Assembly (NCBI GenBank): GCA_025458525.1
Contig: JALOSF010000059.1
Span: forward strand, 1-33,219
Direction of reading: 5' to 3'
Length of the DNA: 33,219 nucleotides
Source of the DNA: Cypionkella sp.
GTDB taxonomy: Bacteria > Pseudomonadota > Alphaproteobacteria > Rhodobacterales > Rhodobacteraceae
Shown here one piece after another: positions 15,146 through 23,975 of the stretch. The notes under the pieces were generated by a model. It saw nothing but the letters and a program-made list of their open reading frames with translations, was not told where the DNA came from and made no database searches. How positions within the stretch are numbered: position 1 is the stretch's first letter; each line of letters opens with the position of its first letter. The position numbers were made by a program, and so were the translations under genes.

Positions 15146-16354
15146 ATGATCCCCACAAGAGCGGCGGGCGAGCGGTTGATGCAGGACTTTGTGCCGCGCA
15201 TGGGGCGGCGCTATGCCAACGGGCGCAACACCGACCATGGCCCCGGGGCGCACAAGGCGGTGTCGATGCTCTCGCCCTATATCCGGCGCAGGCTGGTGCT
15301 GGAAAGTGACACGGTGGCTGCGGCAATGGCTGCGCATGGGCCGGATGATGCCGAAAAATTCGTGCAGGAAGTCGTCTGGCGTGGCTATTTCAAGGGCTGG
15401 CTCGAACGCCGCCCGCAGGTCTGGGCCAGCTATCGCACCGGGCTTGCCAATGATCTGGCCATGCTCGACCGCGACCGCCGCCTGCGCCGGGATGTGGAGC
15501 GGGCGATGGCAGGGCAGACGGGTCTGGACTATTTCGACGCCTGGGCCACGGAACTGGTCGAAACCGGCTATGTGCACAACCATGCGCGGATGTGGTTCGC
15601 CTCGATCTGGATTTTTACGCTTGGGCTGCCGTGGCGGCTTGGGGCCGATTTCTTTTATCGCCACCTGCTGGATGGGGATGCCGCCTCCAACACGCTGGGC
15701 TGGCGCTGGGTTGCGGGGCTTCATACCCGGGGCAAGCCCTATCCCGCCGATGCGCAGAACATTGCGACCTATACTGCCGGACGCTTTGCCCCGCGGCGGT
15801 CTGATCTGGCCGAGGTCACGCAAGGGTTGGAGGCGACAGAGCCAGAGGGTCTGCCGCCCGTGTTGCCGCTGCGTGCCATCACGTCGCCAAAGCCCGGTGT
15901 GCCGACGGCGCTGCTGCTGACGGACGAGGATTGCCGGCTGGAAGATTTCGCGCCGCAAAGGCTTGATCTGCGGTCGGTGGCGACGCTGTGCACCAGCACC
16001 ATGCGGTCCGTGCTGCCGGTGTCTGATCTGGTGCAGCGGTTCGAGACGGGCGCGCTGGCCGATGCGGCGGCGCGGATCGGGGCAGACCCTGTGGCCTTGG
16101 CGCCTGGGGATCCGGCGGCGCTGGCGAAATGGGCAAGGGCTGCGGGGGCATCGCAGATCGCCACCGCCTATGTCACCACCGGCCCGCTGCGCGATTGGCT
16201 GGACGAGGCCGCACCGATGCTGGCCGAAGCCGGGATCACCTTGTGCGAATGGCAGCGCCCTTGGGACCAGGCGATCTGGCCCCATGCAACGGCGGGCTTT
16301 TTCAAGGTCAAACAGGCGATCCCGCGCATCCTTGCCGAAGTTTTGCCGGGCTGA
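15146..16354 (+). CDS. Photolyase/cryptochrome-like flavoprotein with FAD domain first
   Basis: A protein of 402 residues. Residues ~35-225 match the photolyase FAD-binding domain. They contain the helix motif AVSMLSPYIRR, EVVWRGYF, the segment TGYVHNHARMWFASIW (H144-N145-H146, R148) and LLDGDAASNTLGWRWVAG (D176, D178, N182). The usual N-terminal alpha/beta antenna domain is absent. Instead, residues ~252-395 resemble it: LLLTDEDCRLEDFAP recalls the FRRDLRLxDN start. PGDPAALAKWARAAGASQIATA, LRDWLDEAAPMLAEAGI and the closing WPHATAGFFKVKQA recall its later parts. The domain order thus looks swapped. It could be a repair enzyme or a light sensor; FAD binding is likely and the antenna unknown. 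The start ATG at 15146 is in the operon with the ABC1 kinase. Confidence 0.82.
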   Translation: MIPTRAAGERLMQDFVPRMGRRYANGRNTDHGPGAHKAVSMLSPYIRRRLVLESDTVAAAMAAHGPDDAEKFVQEVVWRGYFKGWLERRPQVWASYRTGLANDLAMLDRDRRLRRDVERAMAGQTGLDYFDAWATELVETGYVHNHARMWFASIWIFTLGLPWRLGADFFYRHLLDGDAASNTLGWRWVAGLHTRGKPYPADAQNIATYTAGRFAPRRSDLAEVTQGLEATEPEGLPPVLPLRAITSPKPGVPTALLLTDEDCRLEDFAPQRLDLRSVATLCTSTMRSVLPVSDLVQRFETGALADAAARIGADPVALAPGDPAALAKWARAAGASQIATAYVTTGPLRDWLDEAAPMLAEAGITLCEWQRPWDQAIWPHATAGFFKVKQAIPRILAEVLPG

Positions 16355-16390
16355 CGCCCCGGCCAGGGCATGCGCGGCGCGCTGCTGGCC

Positions 16391-17014
16391 CTAGCGGCGA
16401 CGCGCAACCACCGCCAGCGACGGAATGGTGCCCGGCTCTCCCGGCATCGAGACATAGGGCGGCGTGGTTTCCATAATCTCGATCCCCGGCTGGCCGTGCA
16501 GAGCGGCGGCAAATCCGCTGTCCCAGAGCGAGGTCTTGACGGTCAGGACCAGCGGACCACCCGGCGCGGTGATGCGGATCAGCTCGGGCAAGGCCTCGGC
16601 CCCGACATGGCCGGTCGTGAAAACTCCGGTCGAGATGACGGCGGCGAACTGCCCGTCCGCAAAGGGCAACGCCCGACCCAGCGCAAGCTGATGCAGGCGG
16701 GCATAGCGCCCCTTGGACCGCGCAACCGCCAGCATTCCCGGTGACAGATCCAGCCCTTCGACCGGATCAAAGCCAAGAATGAACAGCCAATCGCCCAAAA
16801 GCCCCGTGCCGCAGCCCGCATCCAGCACCGGCCCGGTGCCGCGCGGCGCGTACCGTGCCAGAAGCGCGCACCCGATGGACGGGTGCCGATAGCCCGCCGC
16901 CGCCATTTCGGCATCATAGCTGGCCGCCCAGGCATCATAGGCGGCTGCCACCTGTTCGGGGGCCTTGGCCTCATAGACCTTGCCCAGATGACCGTCATGT
17001 TGGCCCGTGCTCAT
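16391..17014 (-). CDS. Class I SAM-dependent methyltransferase
   Basis: A 207-residue methyltransferase. Motif I is VLDAGCGTGLLG (residues 63-74), followed by motif II near PVEGLDLSPGMLAVAR and a motif IV-like segment at FAAVISTGVFTTGHV. The class is broad (Methyltransf_11/25), and the substrate cannot be read from the sequence. AGAGGAG sits seven bases before the ATG at 17014. It is divergent from the choline-kinase-like gene, with a 70-bp shared promoter interval, and convergent with the photolyase-like gene. A role in lipid head-group methylation would suit the neighbours but is a guess. Confidence 0.88.
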   Translation of the reverse strand: MSTGQHDGHLGKVYEAKAPEQVAAAYDAWAASYDAEMAAAGYRHPSIGCALLARYAPRGTGPVLDAGCGTGLLGDWLFILGFDPVEGLDLSPGMLAVARSKGRYARLHQLALGRALPFADGQFAAVISTGVFTTGHVGAEALPELIRITAPGGPLVLTVKTSLWDSGFAAALHGQPGIEIMETTPPYVSMPGEPGTIPSLAVVARRR

Positions 17015-17084
17015 GCTAGACTCCTCTTTGCAACTAAAGGTAGTTTGGGCCAGAGGCGCGCGCGAAGCAACGAGAGAGAGACGG

Positions 17085-17984
17085 ATGCAGGATGATATCG
17101 CAAAGCTGATCCGGGACATTCCCGCGCTGGCGGGGTGGCACGGAGAGGCCGAGCGGCTGGGCGGATTGACCAACCGCGTCTATCGGCTGGGCGATGTCAT
17201 ATTGCGCGTGCCGGGCGAAGGCACCGCCGCCTATATTGACCGCAAGGCCGAAACGATCGCCGCAAGGGCCGCCGCAGCCGTGGGGGTCAGCCCAGCGGTT
17301 TTGTTCAGCGACCCGGACCGCGGTCTTATGGTCACGCAATTCGTTGCGGATGCGGTGACGATGACACCGGACCAGTTCCGCCAGCGCAAGGGGGCACCAG
17401 AGCGGGCGGCGCGTGCCCTGCGCCAGTTGCACCACTCGGGGCAGGACTTCGCGGCACGTTTTGATCTGTTCGCGATGATCGACGACTACCTGCGCTTGCT
17501 GTCGGGCAAGGCGGTCGCGCTGCCGCCGGGCTATACCGATGTGGTGGCCGAGGCCGAGGCGGTGCGACTTGCGTTGCGGCGCAACCCGGCTGCGCTTGTG
17601 CCCTGTCACTGCGATCCCTTGTGCGAGAATTTCCTCGATACCGGGGCGCGCATGTGGATCGTCGATTGGGAATATTCGGGCATGAACGATCCGATGTGGG
17701 ATCTGGGGGATCTGTCGGTCGAGGCGGGCTTTGACGCGGCCCAGGATGAGGCGATGTTGACCGCCTATTTCGATGGGCCTGCGCCCAAGGCAGACCGCGC
17801 GCGGATGGTGATCTACAAGGCGATGTGCGACCTGCTCTGGACGCTGTGGGGGCTGATCCAGCTTGCCGATGGCAATCCGGCGGATGATTTTCGCGCCTAT
17901 GCCGACGGGCGCTTTGCGCGCTGCCGGGCCTTGATGCAAAGCCCGGATTTTGCGCGATCCCTCGCCGATCTTCAGCGCGGATGA
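17085..17984 (+). CDS. Choline/ethanolamine kinase-like phosphotransferase (LicA type)
   Basis: A 299-residue APH-fold kinase. The Brenner box is H175-x-D177-x4-N182 (CHCDPLCENFLD) and the metal-binding Asp is D194 in IVDWEYSGMNDPMWDLGDL, followed by the choline/ethanolamine-kinase-like DPMWDLG segment. LGGLTNRVYRL at the N terminus is the nucleotide loop of the family. It would phosphorylate choline, ethanolamine or a related alcohol. It lies convergent with the ugp importer operon, separated by a hairpin. Together they might feed phospholipid precursors, but this is only positional. GAGAGAGAG precedes the ATG at 17085. Confidence 0.85.
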   Translation: MQDDIAKLIRDIPALAGWHGEAERLGGLTNRVYRLGDVILRVPGEGTAAYIDRKAETIAARAAAAVGVSPAVLFSDPDRGLMVTQFVADAVTMTPDQFRQRKGAPERAARALRQLHHSGQDFAARFDLFAMIDDYLRLLSGKAVALPPGYTDVVAEAEAVRLALRRNPAALVPCHCDPLCENFLDTGARMWIVDWEYSGMNDPMWDLGDLSVEAGFDAAQDEAMLTAYFDGPAPKADRARMVIYKAMCDLLWTLWGLIQLADGNPADDFRAYADGRFARCRALMQSPDFARSLADLQRG

Positions 17985-17985
17985 T

Positions 17986-18011
17986 GCATCGGGGCCAAGC
18001 CGCCCCGATGC
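17986..18011. terminator. Bidirectional hairpin between kinase and ugpC
   Basis: A perfect ten-bp stem GCATCGGGGC/GCCCCGATGC (17986-17995 with 18002-18011) around a six-base loop lies exactly between the two convergent stops. No long U run is present on either side. Confidence 0.65.
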
Positions 18012-18024
18012 CACAGGCCGGGCC

Positions 18025-19083
18025 TTAAAGCCGTTTGCCGGTATCTGCGGAAAACAAATGCCAGCGCCCTTCGGGCGGGGCCACGTGGATACGGTCGCCG
18101 CGCGCGGCGGCGGTGCTTCCGGCAAGGCGCAGCGTGACACGCTCCTCTGACCCGTCGATCACGCCATAACCAAAGGCATCGGCCCCGAGCCATTCGACCG
18201 AGCGCAGCACGACCGGGATCGAGGGCACGCCGGCATCGACGATCTCCAGATCTTCGGGGCGCAGGCCAAGCCGCACCTGGCCGCTGGCGGGCAGCGCCGC
18301 CAAAGGCAATCGATGCCCGCCCGGCAGAATGGCCATACCCTTCTCGGCTTGCACGGTGAAGATGTTCATTGCGGGGGAGCCGATGAAGCCCGCAACAAAT
18401 TCGCTGGCAGGGGTGGTATAGACCTCGTGCGGGGTTGCGATCTGTTCGGCCACACCCTTGTTCATCACGATGAGCCGGTCGGCCAGTGTCATCGCCTCTA
18501 CCTGGTCGTGGGTGACGTAAAGCGTGGTCTGGCCGGTGCGCTGATGCAGATCCTTGATCTGCAACCGCATCTGCACACGCAGCTTGGCATCCAGGTTCGA
18601 CAGCGGCTCGTCCAGCAAAAAGGCCGCCGGTTCGCGCACCAGCGCGCGCCCCATCGCCACCCGCTGCCGCTGCCCGCCCGACAGCGCGCGCGGCTTGCGG
18701 TCGAGATAGGGTTCAAGCTCCAGCATCGTGGCAGCCTTGGCCACGCGCTGGTCGATCTCGTCCTTCGACATCCGGGCGATCTTCAGCCCGTAGGCCATGT
18801 TTTCCCGCACGCTCATATGCGGGTAAAGGGCATAGTTCTGGAACACCATCGCGATATCGCGCTGACGCGGCTCAAGATCGTTGACCACACGGTCCCCGAT
18901 GGAAATCGTGCCCGAGGTGATCCCCTCCAGCCCCGCCACCATCCGCAGCAGGGTGGATTTACCGCAGCCGGATGGTCCGACGATCACGACGAATTCGCCG
19001 TTTTCGATATCCATGGTGATGCCGTGGATGACCTCTTGCCCCGCATAGCTTTTGCGCAGGTCTTTCAGTTGGATGCGTGCCAT
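18025..19083 (-). CDS. ugpC: sn-glycerol-3-phosphate ABC importer, ATPase subunit UgpC
   Basis: ATPase of 352 residues in the MalK/UgpC class. Walker A is GPSGCGKST (36-44), the signature is LSGGQRQR, Walker B is [13 protein letters not shown], and the switch is YVTHD. A C-terminal OB-type regulatory domain holds the segments [12 protein letters not shown] and [11 protein letters not shown]. It drives uptake of glycerol-3-phosphate or glycerophosphodiesters. It is the last gene of ugpBAEC; its start abuts the ugpE stop, so translation is coupled. The MalK-like fold also occurs in other sugar importers, but the companion binding protein and permeases fit Ugp. Confidence 0.9.
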   Translation of the reverse strand: MARIQLKDLRKSYAGQEVIHGITMDIENGEFVVIVGPSGCGKSTLLRMVAGLEGITSGTISIGDRVVNDLEPRQRDIAMVFQNYALYPHMSVRENMAYGLKIARMSKDEIDQRVAKAATMLELEPYLDRKPRALSGGQRQRVAMGRALVREPAAFLLDEPLSNLDAKLRVQMRLQIKDLHQRTGQTTLYVTHDQVEAMTLADRLIVMNKGVAEQIATPHEVYTTPASEFVAGFIGSPAMNIFTVQAEKGMAILPGGHRLPLAALPASGQVRLGLRPEDLEIVDAGVPSIPVVLRSVEWLGADAFGYGVIDGSEERVTLRLAGSTAAARGDRIHVAPPEGRWHLFSADTGKRL

Positions 19084-19953
19084 TTACTTCTCCGTCTCGA
19101 CCAGGCCCTTCACGAACCAGCGCTGCATGACCACGACCACAAGGATCGGCGGCAGGATCGCCAGAACAGAAGTCACCATCACGAGGTTCCAGGGGGTATC
19201 GGCATCGGCAAAGGAAATCATCTTCTTGAGCGCAATGACGATGGTGTTCATTTCATTCGAATTCGTGACCAACAGCGGCCAAAGATACTGGGTCCAGCCA
19301 TAAATGAACTGGATCACGAAGATCGCGGCCACATTGGTCAGCGACAGCGGCCACAGGATATCCTTGAAGAACCGCCAAGGCCCGGCACCGTCCACGCGCG
19401 CGGCCTCCAGCAATTCGTCCGGGATGGTCATGAAGAATTGCCGGAACAGCAGCGTGGCGGTGGCCGAGGCGATCAGCGGCAGGATCAGACCGGCATAGGT
19501 GTCGATCAGGCCCAGATCGACCATGACCTTGTAGGTCGGCTGGATGCGCACTTCGACCGGCAGCATGAGGGTGATGAAGATCAGCCAGAAACAGGCCATC
19601 CGGAACGGAAAGCGAAAGAAGACGATGGCATAGGCCGAAGCCATGGAAATCGCGATCTTTCCAAGGGCGATGCCCACGGCGATCAGCGTGGTGTTGCCAA
19701 GCAGGCGCCACAGGCTCACCCCGCCGATGCGGTCGATCTCGCCGGAAAAGGCGCCGCCATAATTCGCCGCGGCCTCTGGTCCGGGCAAAAGCGGCAGCGG
19801 CGGGCGCAGGATGGTCTGCACCGAATGGGTCGAGGCGATAAAGACGTAATAGACCGGAAACGCCACGATGATGACACCAAGGATCATCCAGAAATGCGCC
19901 ATGATCCGGGCTGGCCCCCGTGCGGCCAGCGGGTTTTGCGTTCCATCACCCAT
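19084..19953 (-). CDS. ugpE: sn-glycerol-3-phosphate ABC importer, permease UgpE
   Basis: Inner-membrane permease of 289 residues with six predicted helices. The EAA coupling motif is at [24 protein letters not shown], where the ATPase docks. The insert [38 protein letters not shown] after the first helix is typical of UgpE. It overlaps the end of ugpA by eight bases and abuts ugpC. Confidence 0.92.
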   Translation of the reverse strand: MGDGTQNPLAARGPARIMAHFWMILGVIIVAFPVYYVFIASTHSVQTILRPPLPLLPGPEAAANYGGAFSGEIDRIGGVSLWRLLGNTTLIAVGIALGKIAISMASAYAIVFFRFPFRMACFWLIFITLMLPVEVRIQPTYKVMVDLGLIDTYAGLILPLIASATATLLFRQFFMTIPDELLEAARVDGAGPWRFFKDILWPLSLTNVAAIFVIQFIYGWTQYLWPLLVTNSNEMNTIVIALKKMISFADADTPWNLVMVTSVLAILPPILVVVVMQRWFVKGLVETEK

Positions 19954-20827
19954 AATGCACCCGTTTTTCGATGAACCGGAACTGGAAGGCGGTAAGGGTG
20001 ATCACGATCACCATCAGGATGACGGATTGCGCCGCCGAATCCCCCATGATCAGGTTGACGAAGCCATCATTGTAAACCTTGTAAACCAGGGTCTCTGTCG
20101 CCTTGCCGGGGCCACCGCCGGTGACGGCATGGATGATCCCGAAGGTGTCAAACAGCGCATAGACCGTGTTGACAACCAGAAGGAAAAAGGTGGTGGGCGC
20201 CAGAAGCGGAAAGACGATGGTCCAGAACGCATGGCGCCGGCTGGCCCCATCGATTGCTGCAGCTTCGAGCAGCGATTTGGGGATGGCCTGCAAACCCGCC
20301 ACGAAGAACAGGAAATTATAGCTGATCTGCTTCCAGGTCGCCGCGGCCACCACAAGCGCCATGGCCTGTTCCCCGTCCAGCAACGGGTTCCAGTTGATGC
20401 CAAGCTGGCGCAGTGGCCAGGCCAGGCTGCCGAAGGACGGGTTGAACATGAACAGCCACAACATGCCCGCGATGGCCGGGGCCACCGCATAGGGCCAGAT
20501 CATCAGGGTCCGGTAGAACCCCTTGCCCCGGATGATCTTTTCCGCCTGCACCGCAAGAAACAGCGCGATCGACATCGCGAAAAACGCCACCAGCAGCGAA
20601 AACACGACCGTCACCTGCACCGAGTTGAGATAGTTCGGGTCGCTCAGGACTTTGCGGAAATTGGCCAGACCGACGAAGGTGCTGCTTAGTCCGAACGGAT
20701 CCTCGCGCAGGACGGATTGACGAAAGGCCTGCGCCGCAGGCCAATAAAAGAACACCAAGGTGATTGCCAGTTGCGGCGCCAGCAGCAGCCACGGCAAGAC
20801 CTTGTGTGGAAAGACGGTTCTTCGCAT
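19946..20827 (-). CDS. ugpA: sn-glycerol-3-phosphate ABC importer, permease UgpA
   Basis: Permease of 293 residues with six helices and the EAA motif [24 protein letters not shown]. The segment [34 protein letters not shown] is characteristic of UgpA. The ATG at 20827 is chosen because an AAGGG site precedes it and it begins the cytoplasmic [15 protein letters not shown] helix start; the upstream reading frame is not membrane-like. Confidence 0.92.
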   Translation of the reverse strand: MRRTVFPHKVLPWLLLAPQLAITLVFFYWPAAQAFRQSVLREDPFGLSSTFVGLANFRKVLSDPNYLNSVQVTVVFSLLVAFFAMSIALFLAVQAEKIIRGKGFYRTLMIWPYAVAPAIAGMLWLFMFNPSFGSLAWPLRQLGINWNPLLDGEQAMALVVAAATWKQISYNFLFFVAGLQAIPKSLLEAAAIDGASRRHAFWTIVFPLLAPTTFFLLVVNTVYALFDTFGIIHAVTGGGPGKATETLVYKVYNDGFVNLIMGDSAAQSVILMVIVITLTAFQFRFIEKRVHYG

Positions 20828-20848
20828 CCAATACCCTTGCGATCCAGA

Positions 20849-20876
20849 AGAAAAGGGCGCGCATCCGGCATGGCCC
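20849..20876 (-). terminator. Attenuating hairpin between ugpB and ugpA
   Basis: On the minus strand a bulged hairpin (GGGC and CAT arms pairing with ATG and GCCC, 20855-20876) is followed by TTTTCTT. It lies in the 55-bp gap between ugpB and ugpA. Such a site would let the binding protein be made in excess over the permeases. The stem is short, so this is tentative. Confidence 0.35.
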
Positions 20877-20882
20877 TGCGTG

Positions 20883-22178
20883 TCAGCCGCCGGTTGCCTC
20901 TCGGATTGCGGCGTTGCCACGCTCTGCCGCCGCTTTCAGCGCGGTTGCGGCGTCCTGCTGACCGGCGAGCATCTTTTCGAATTCTTCGTTCAGGATGTCA
21001 CGGATCTGCGGCAGGTTCGGCGCGCGCACACCTTTGGAGTTTTCGGTCGGTGGCTTGCCCATCATCTGCGTGATCGGAACCTCGCGCGCGGGGTTCTTTT
21101 CATAAAAGCCCGAGGCCTTCGACGCCTCGTAGGCCGCCATCGTCACCGGCAGGTAGCCCGACACTTCGTGCAGATACTGCTGCACATCGGTCTGCGAGAG
21201 ATAGTTGAAGAAGGTGCCGACGCCTTTGTAAACCTCGTCGGACTTGCCCCCCATCACCCAAAGCGACGCGCCGCCCGGAACCGTGTTCTGGGGTGCGCCT
21301 TCGACGGTGTCGTCATAGGGCAGTTGCCCGATGCCATAGTTGATCCCCGCCTTGACGATATCGCCCAAGCCGCCCGAGCTTTCGGTCAGGATGCCACATT
21401 CGCCCGAGGTGAAGTTCTGCTTGGCCTCTGACGTGCGGCCGCCATAGACAAAGACGCCCTCTTTGGCCAGATCGGCCAGCGCCTGGAAGTGATTGACAAA
21501 CACCGGGCCATCGACCGCAAGCTCTGGCACGCCGGCCAGACCGTTTTCGTTGCTGGCCCAGGACACGTTGTTCCAGGCGGCAAAGTTCTCGGTGTGGATC
21601 CAGGTCAGCCAGGTCGAGGTATAGCCGCAGGTTGCCGCACCGCTCGACTTGATCTGGCGCGCCGCTGCCCAGACTTCGGCCCAGGTTTTCGGCGGGTTGT
21701 TCACATCCAGACCGGCCTTTTCGAAGATGTCCTTGTTGTAATACAGAATCGGCGAGGACGAGTTGTAGGGGAAGGACAGCATCTCGCCTTCGGGGCTGGA
21801 ATAATAGCCCACGATGCCCGGCAGATACTGGCTCTTGTCAAAGCTGAAGCCTGCCTCGGTCAGCACTTCGGCGACCGGCTTGATGGCGCCCTGCGCGCCC
21901 ATCATCACGCCCGTGCCCACATCAAAAACCTGAATGATGTCAGGGGCCTGACCGGCGCGGAACGCGGCGATCCCGGCGTTCAGCGTCTCGGGGTAGGTGC
22001 CCTTGAACACGGGAACGACCTTGTAATCCGATTGGCTTGCGTTGAAGTCGGCGGCAATCTTGTCCACCACTTCGGAATTGGCGCCCGTCATCGCGTGCCA
22101 CCACGAGATCTCGGTCTGCGCCTGCGCGGACATCGGCAGCGCCATCAACCCAACGATCATCAGGTGCGTGTGTTTCAT
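20883..22178 (-). CDS. ugpB: sn-glycerol-3-phosphate-binding protein UgpB
   Basis: Periplasmic protein of 431 residues with a signal peptide ending at AQAQ (about residue 20). The mature start [21 protein letters not shown] is the hallmark of UgpB. Other hallmarks are [22 protein letters not shown], the Trp-rich [20 protein letters not shown] pocket and [12 protein letters not shown]. It captures glycerol-3-phosphate or glycerophosphodiesters for UgpAEC. AGGAGGAA lies eight bases before the ATG at 22178. It is the first gene of the operon, and the control region lies in the 320-bp gap toward hemP. Confidence 0.93.
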   Translation of the reverse strand: MKHTHLMIVGLMALPMSAQAQTEISWWHAMTGANSEVVDKIAADFNASQSDYKVVPVFKGTYPETLNAGIAAFRAGQAPDIIQVFDVGTGVMMGAQGAIKPVAEVLTEAGFSFDKSQYLPGIVGYYSSPEGEMLSFPYNSSSPILYYNKDIFEKAGLDVNNPPKTWAEVWAAARQIKSSGAATCGYTSTWLTWIHTENFAAWNNVSWASNENGLAGVPELAVDGPVFVNHFQALADLAKEGVFVYGGRTSEAKQNFTSGECGILTESSGGLGDIVKAGINYGIGQLPYDDTVEGAPQNTVPGGASLWVMGGKSDEVYKGVGTFFNYLSQTDVQQYLHEVSGYLPVTMAAYEASKASGFYEKNPAREVPITQMMGKPPTENSKGVRAPNLPQIRDILNEEFEKMLAGQQDAATALKAAAERGNAAIREATGG

Positions 22179-22231
22179 CTGTGTCTTCCTCCTACGGATT
22201 AACTGACGGCGCACGTATCCCCGAAAAGTGC

Positions 22232-22249
22232 GACAGTCTTGTAACTGTC
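22232..22249. promoter_or_regulatory. Inverted repeat GACAGT-N6-ACTGTC near ugpB
   Basis: Perfect six-base arms 22232-22237 and 22244-22249, 54-71 bp upstream of the ugpB start, make a plausible operator. It is not the direct-repeat CTGTCAT arrangement of a classical Pho box, so phosphate control is not shown. Confidence 0.4.
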
Positions 22250-22294
22250 TCCCCCGCTTTTCTGCGCAGTCGCCGCCTAAAGTTAACGCTATCT

Positions 22295-22310
22295 TTGACC
22301 AACAAGTCAA
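22295..22310. promoter_or_regulatory. Inverted repeat TTGAC-N6-GTCAA in ugpB-hemP interval
   Basis: Perfect five-base arms. It is about 120 bp upstream of ugpB and 190 bp upstream of hemP. On the minus strand TTGACT is a good -35 element. It could be a repressor site over the ugp promoter or an iron-related site for hemP; the sequence alone does not decide. Confidence 0.4.
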
Positions 22311-22407
22311 TTCAGCTGATGTGCAGAGTTGAGCGGCGCACGCAAGATACACGCAGAAATCAGGGCGGCACCGGAAGAATCGAATTCCAAGTGAAATAAT
22401 CAACTTT

Positions 22408-22424
22408 ACAAAAAGTATTTTTGT
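22408..22424. promoter_or_regulatory. Palindrome ACAAAAA-GTA-TTTTTGT upstream of hemP
   Basis: Perfect seven-base arms around GTA, 75 bp upstream of the hemP start, in an AT-rich patch that suggests a promoter (TATTTTG follows at 22429). hemP is normally iron-regulated, so this is the best candidate site for an iron-responsive regulator (Irr, RirA, IscR or Fur type). I could not match it to a specific consensus. Confidence 0.45.
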
Positions 22425-22498
22425 CGGGTATTTTGTGGCGTGAAGGCCTGCTGTGGCAACCGCTCTGGCACGGCTGTCTTGCCCGCAAGGACCACCGC

Positions 22499-22693
22499 GT
22501 GACCCAATCGCCAGACCCAAATCCCCCGCAGGCCAAAGCCCCGATGACCGATGCCGATACGGCAGAGGGCACGGCACCGATCCACCTGGCACAGACCCTG
22601 ACGAACGGCGGCACAACGGCCCGTATCTACCTGAACGATCAGGTTTATTCCCTGCGCATCACGCGGCAGGGCAAACTTATCCTTACCAAATGA
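22499..22693 (+). CDS. hemP: Hemin uptake protein HemP
   Basis: Small 64-residue protein. The conserved HemP/HmuP C terminus is present (ARIYLNDQVYSLRITRQGKLILTK), preceded by a short variable Pro-rich N terminus. Members are encoded with heme or iron uptake genes and promote expression of heme receptors. I chose the GTG at 22499, which has AAGGA seven bases upstream; an ATG at 22544 (49-residue product) lacks a ribosome site. It is first in the iron locus, 15 bp upstream of the imelysin gene. Confidence 0.88.
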   Translation: MTQSPDPNPPQAKAPMTDADTAEGTAPIHLAQTLTNGGTTARIYLNDQVYSLRITRQGKLILTK

Positions 22694-22708
22694 CACAAGG
22701 TTTCTGAT

Positions 22709-23968
22709 ATGACGCGCCTGATCTCTGCTGCTCTTGTCTCCACCGCGCTGATGGCTGCGCCCGGCTTTGCGGCGGATCCGCAGGCGGTTGTCAGCCATTA
22801 CGCCGATCTTGCGGCGGCCAAATATGCCGACAGCCTGACCACAGCGCACCGGTTGCAAGAGGCGGTGGCTGCGCTGATCGCGGCCCCTTCGGACGCCACC
22901 CTGGCCGAGGCGCGTGCGGCATGGGTGGCGGCGCGCGTCCCCTATCAGCAGACCGAGGTCTTTCGTTTTGGCAATGCGATCGTCGATGACTGGGAAGGCC
23001 GGGTCAACGCATGGCCGCTGGACGAGGGGCTGATCGACTATGTCGCCACCGGGTCGGCGGTCAACGAAGACAACGGCCTTGCCACGCTGAACGTGATCGC
23101 AACGCCGGCCTTTACCCTGTCAGGGCGCCAGATCGATGCCTCTGTCATCACGCCAGAACTGATCGCGGACAGCCTGCACGAAGCCGACGGGATCGAGGCG
23201 AATGTCGCCTCTGGCTATCATGCGATCGAATTCCTGCTTTGGGGGCAGGATCTGAACGGCACGGGGCCCGGCGCAGGCGCGCGCGCCTTTACCGACTATC
23301 TGCAAGGCGACGGGTGCACCAACGGACAGTGTGATCGACGTGCGGCCTATCTGATGGCCGCGACGGACCTGCTTGTGTCGGACCTGGAATTCATGGCGGC
23401 GGCATGGGCCGAGGGTGGCGAGGGCCGCGCCGCCGTGACCGCCGATCCGCAGGCGGGGCTTCTGGCCATGCTGACCGGGATGGGCAGCCTGTCTTATGGC
23501 GAACAGGCAGGGGAACGGATGAAGCTGGGGCTGATGCTGAACGACCCCGAAGAAGAACATGACTGCTTTTCCGACAACACCCACAACAGCCATTATTACG
23601 ATGGCATCGGCATCCGAAACGTCTATCTGGGCAGCTATACCCGGATTGACGGCACCGTTCTGAGCGGCCCATCGCTGTCTGATCTGGTGGCAGAGGCGCA
23701 GCCGACGGTCGATGCACAGCTCAAGGCAGAGCTTGACGCCTCTGTCGCGGCCCTTGCCGCCATCAAGGCGGCGGCAGAGGGCGGGTTCGCCTATGACCAG
23801 ATGCTGGAGCCGGGCAATGCCGAAGGCGAACGGCTGATCTTGGTGGCGGTTGACGCGCTGATCACCCAGACCGCATCGATCGAACGCGCGGTCGGCGCAC
23901 TTGGCCTGTCGCAGATCGACTTTGAAGGGTCTGACAGCCTCGACAACCCCTCGGCCGTGTTCCAGTGA
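22709..23968 (+). CDS. Imelysin (peptidase M75 fold) iron-regulated protein, IrpA-like
   Basis: Secreted 419-residue protein with a signal peptide (GFA-ADP, about residue 21). It has two four-helix bundles of the imelysin fold. The signature GxHxxE is present as G169-Y170-H171-A172-I173-E174 (GYHAIEFLLWGQD), and WEGRVNAWPLDEGLIDYV matches the IrpA/ICMP segment. The family is tied to iron uptake or storage at the cell surface. It lies between hemP and bfd in a gapped but unidirectional run, so co-regulation by iron is likely. Confidence 0.92.
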   Translation: MTRLISAALVSTALMAAPGFAADPQAVVSHYADLAAAKYADSLTTAHRLQEAVAALIAAPSDATLAEARAAWVAARVPYQQTEVFRFGNAIVDDWEGRVNAWPLDEGLIDYVATGSAVNEDNGLATLNVIATPAFTLSGRQIDASVITPELIADSLHEADGIEANVASGYHAIEFLLWGQDLNGTGPGAGARAFTDYLQGDGCTNGQCDRRAAYLMAATDLLVSDLEFMAAAWAEGGEGRAAVTADPQAGLLAMLTGMGSLSYGEQAGERMKLGLMLNDPEEEHDCFSDNTHNSHYYDGIGIRNVYLGSYTRIDGTVLSGPSLSDLVAEAQPTVDAQLKAELDASVAALAAIKAAAEGGFAYDQMLEPGNAEGERLILVAVDALITQTASIERAVGALGLSQIDFEGSDSLDNPSAVFQ

Positions 23969-23975
23969 GGCGGCC

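Noticed and set aside
18313-19974. 553-codon plus-strand open frame opposite ugpC and ugpE
   Set aside because: Antisense shadow of two well-conserved genes; the composition is low-complexity His/Asp/Gln.
22195-22260. Possible Pho box upstream of ugpB
   Set aside because: The CTGTC elements form an inverted repeat rather than the tandem CTGTCAT repeat spaced for PhoB.
22181-22399. 72-codon plus-strand frame in the ugpB-hemP gap
   Set aside because: Composition is random-like, and it covers the inverted repeats that look like operators.
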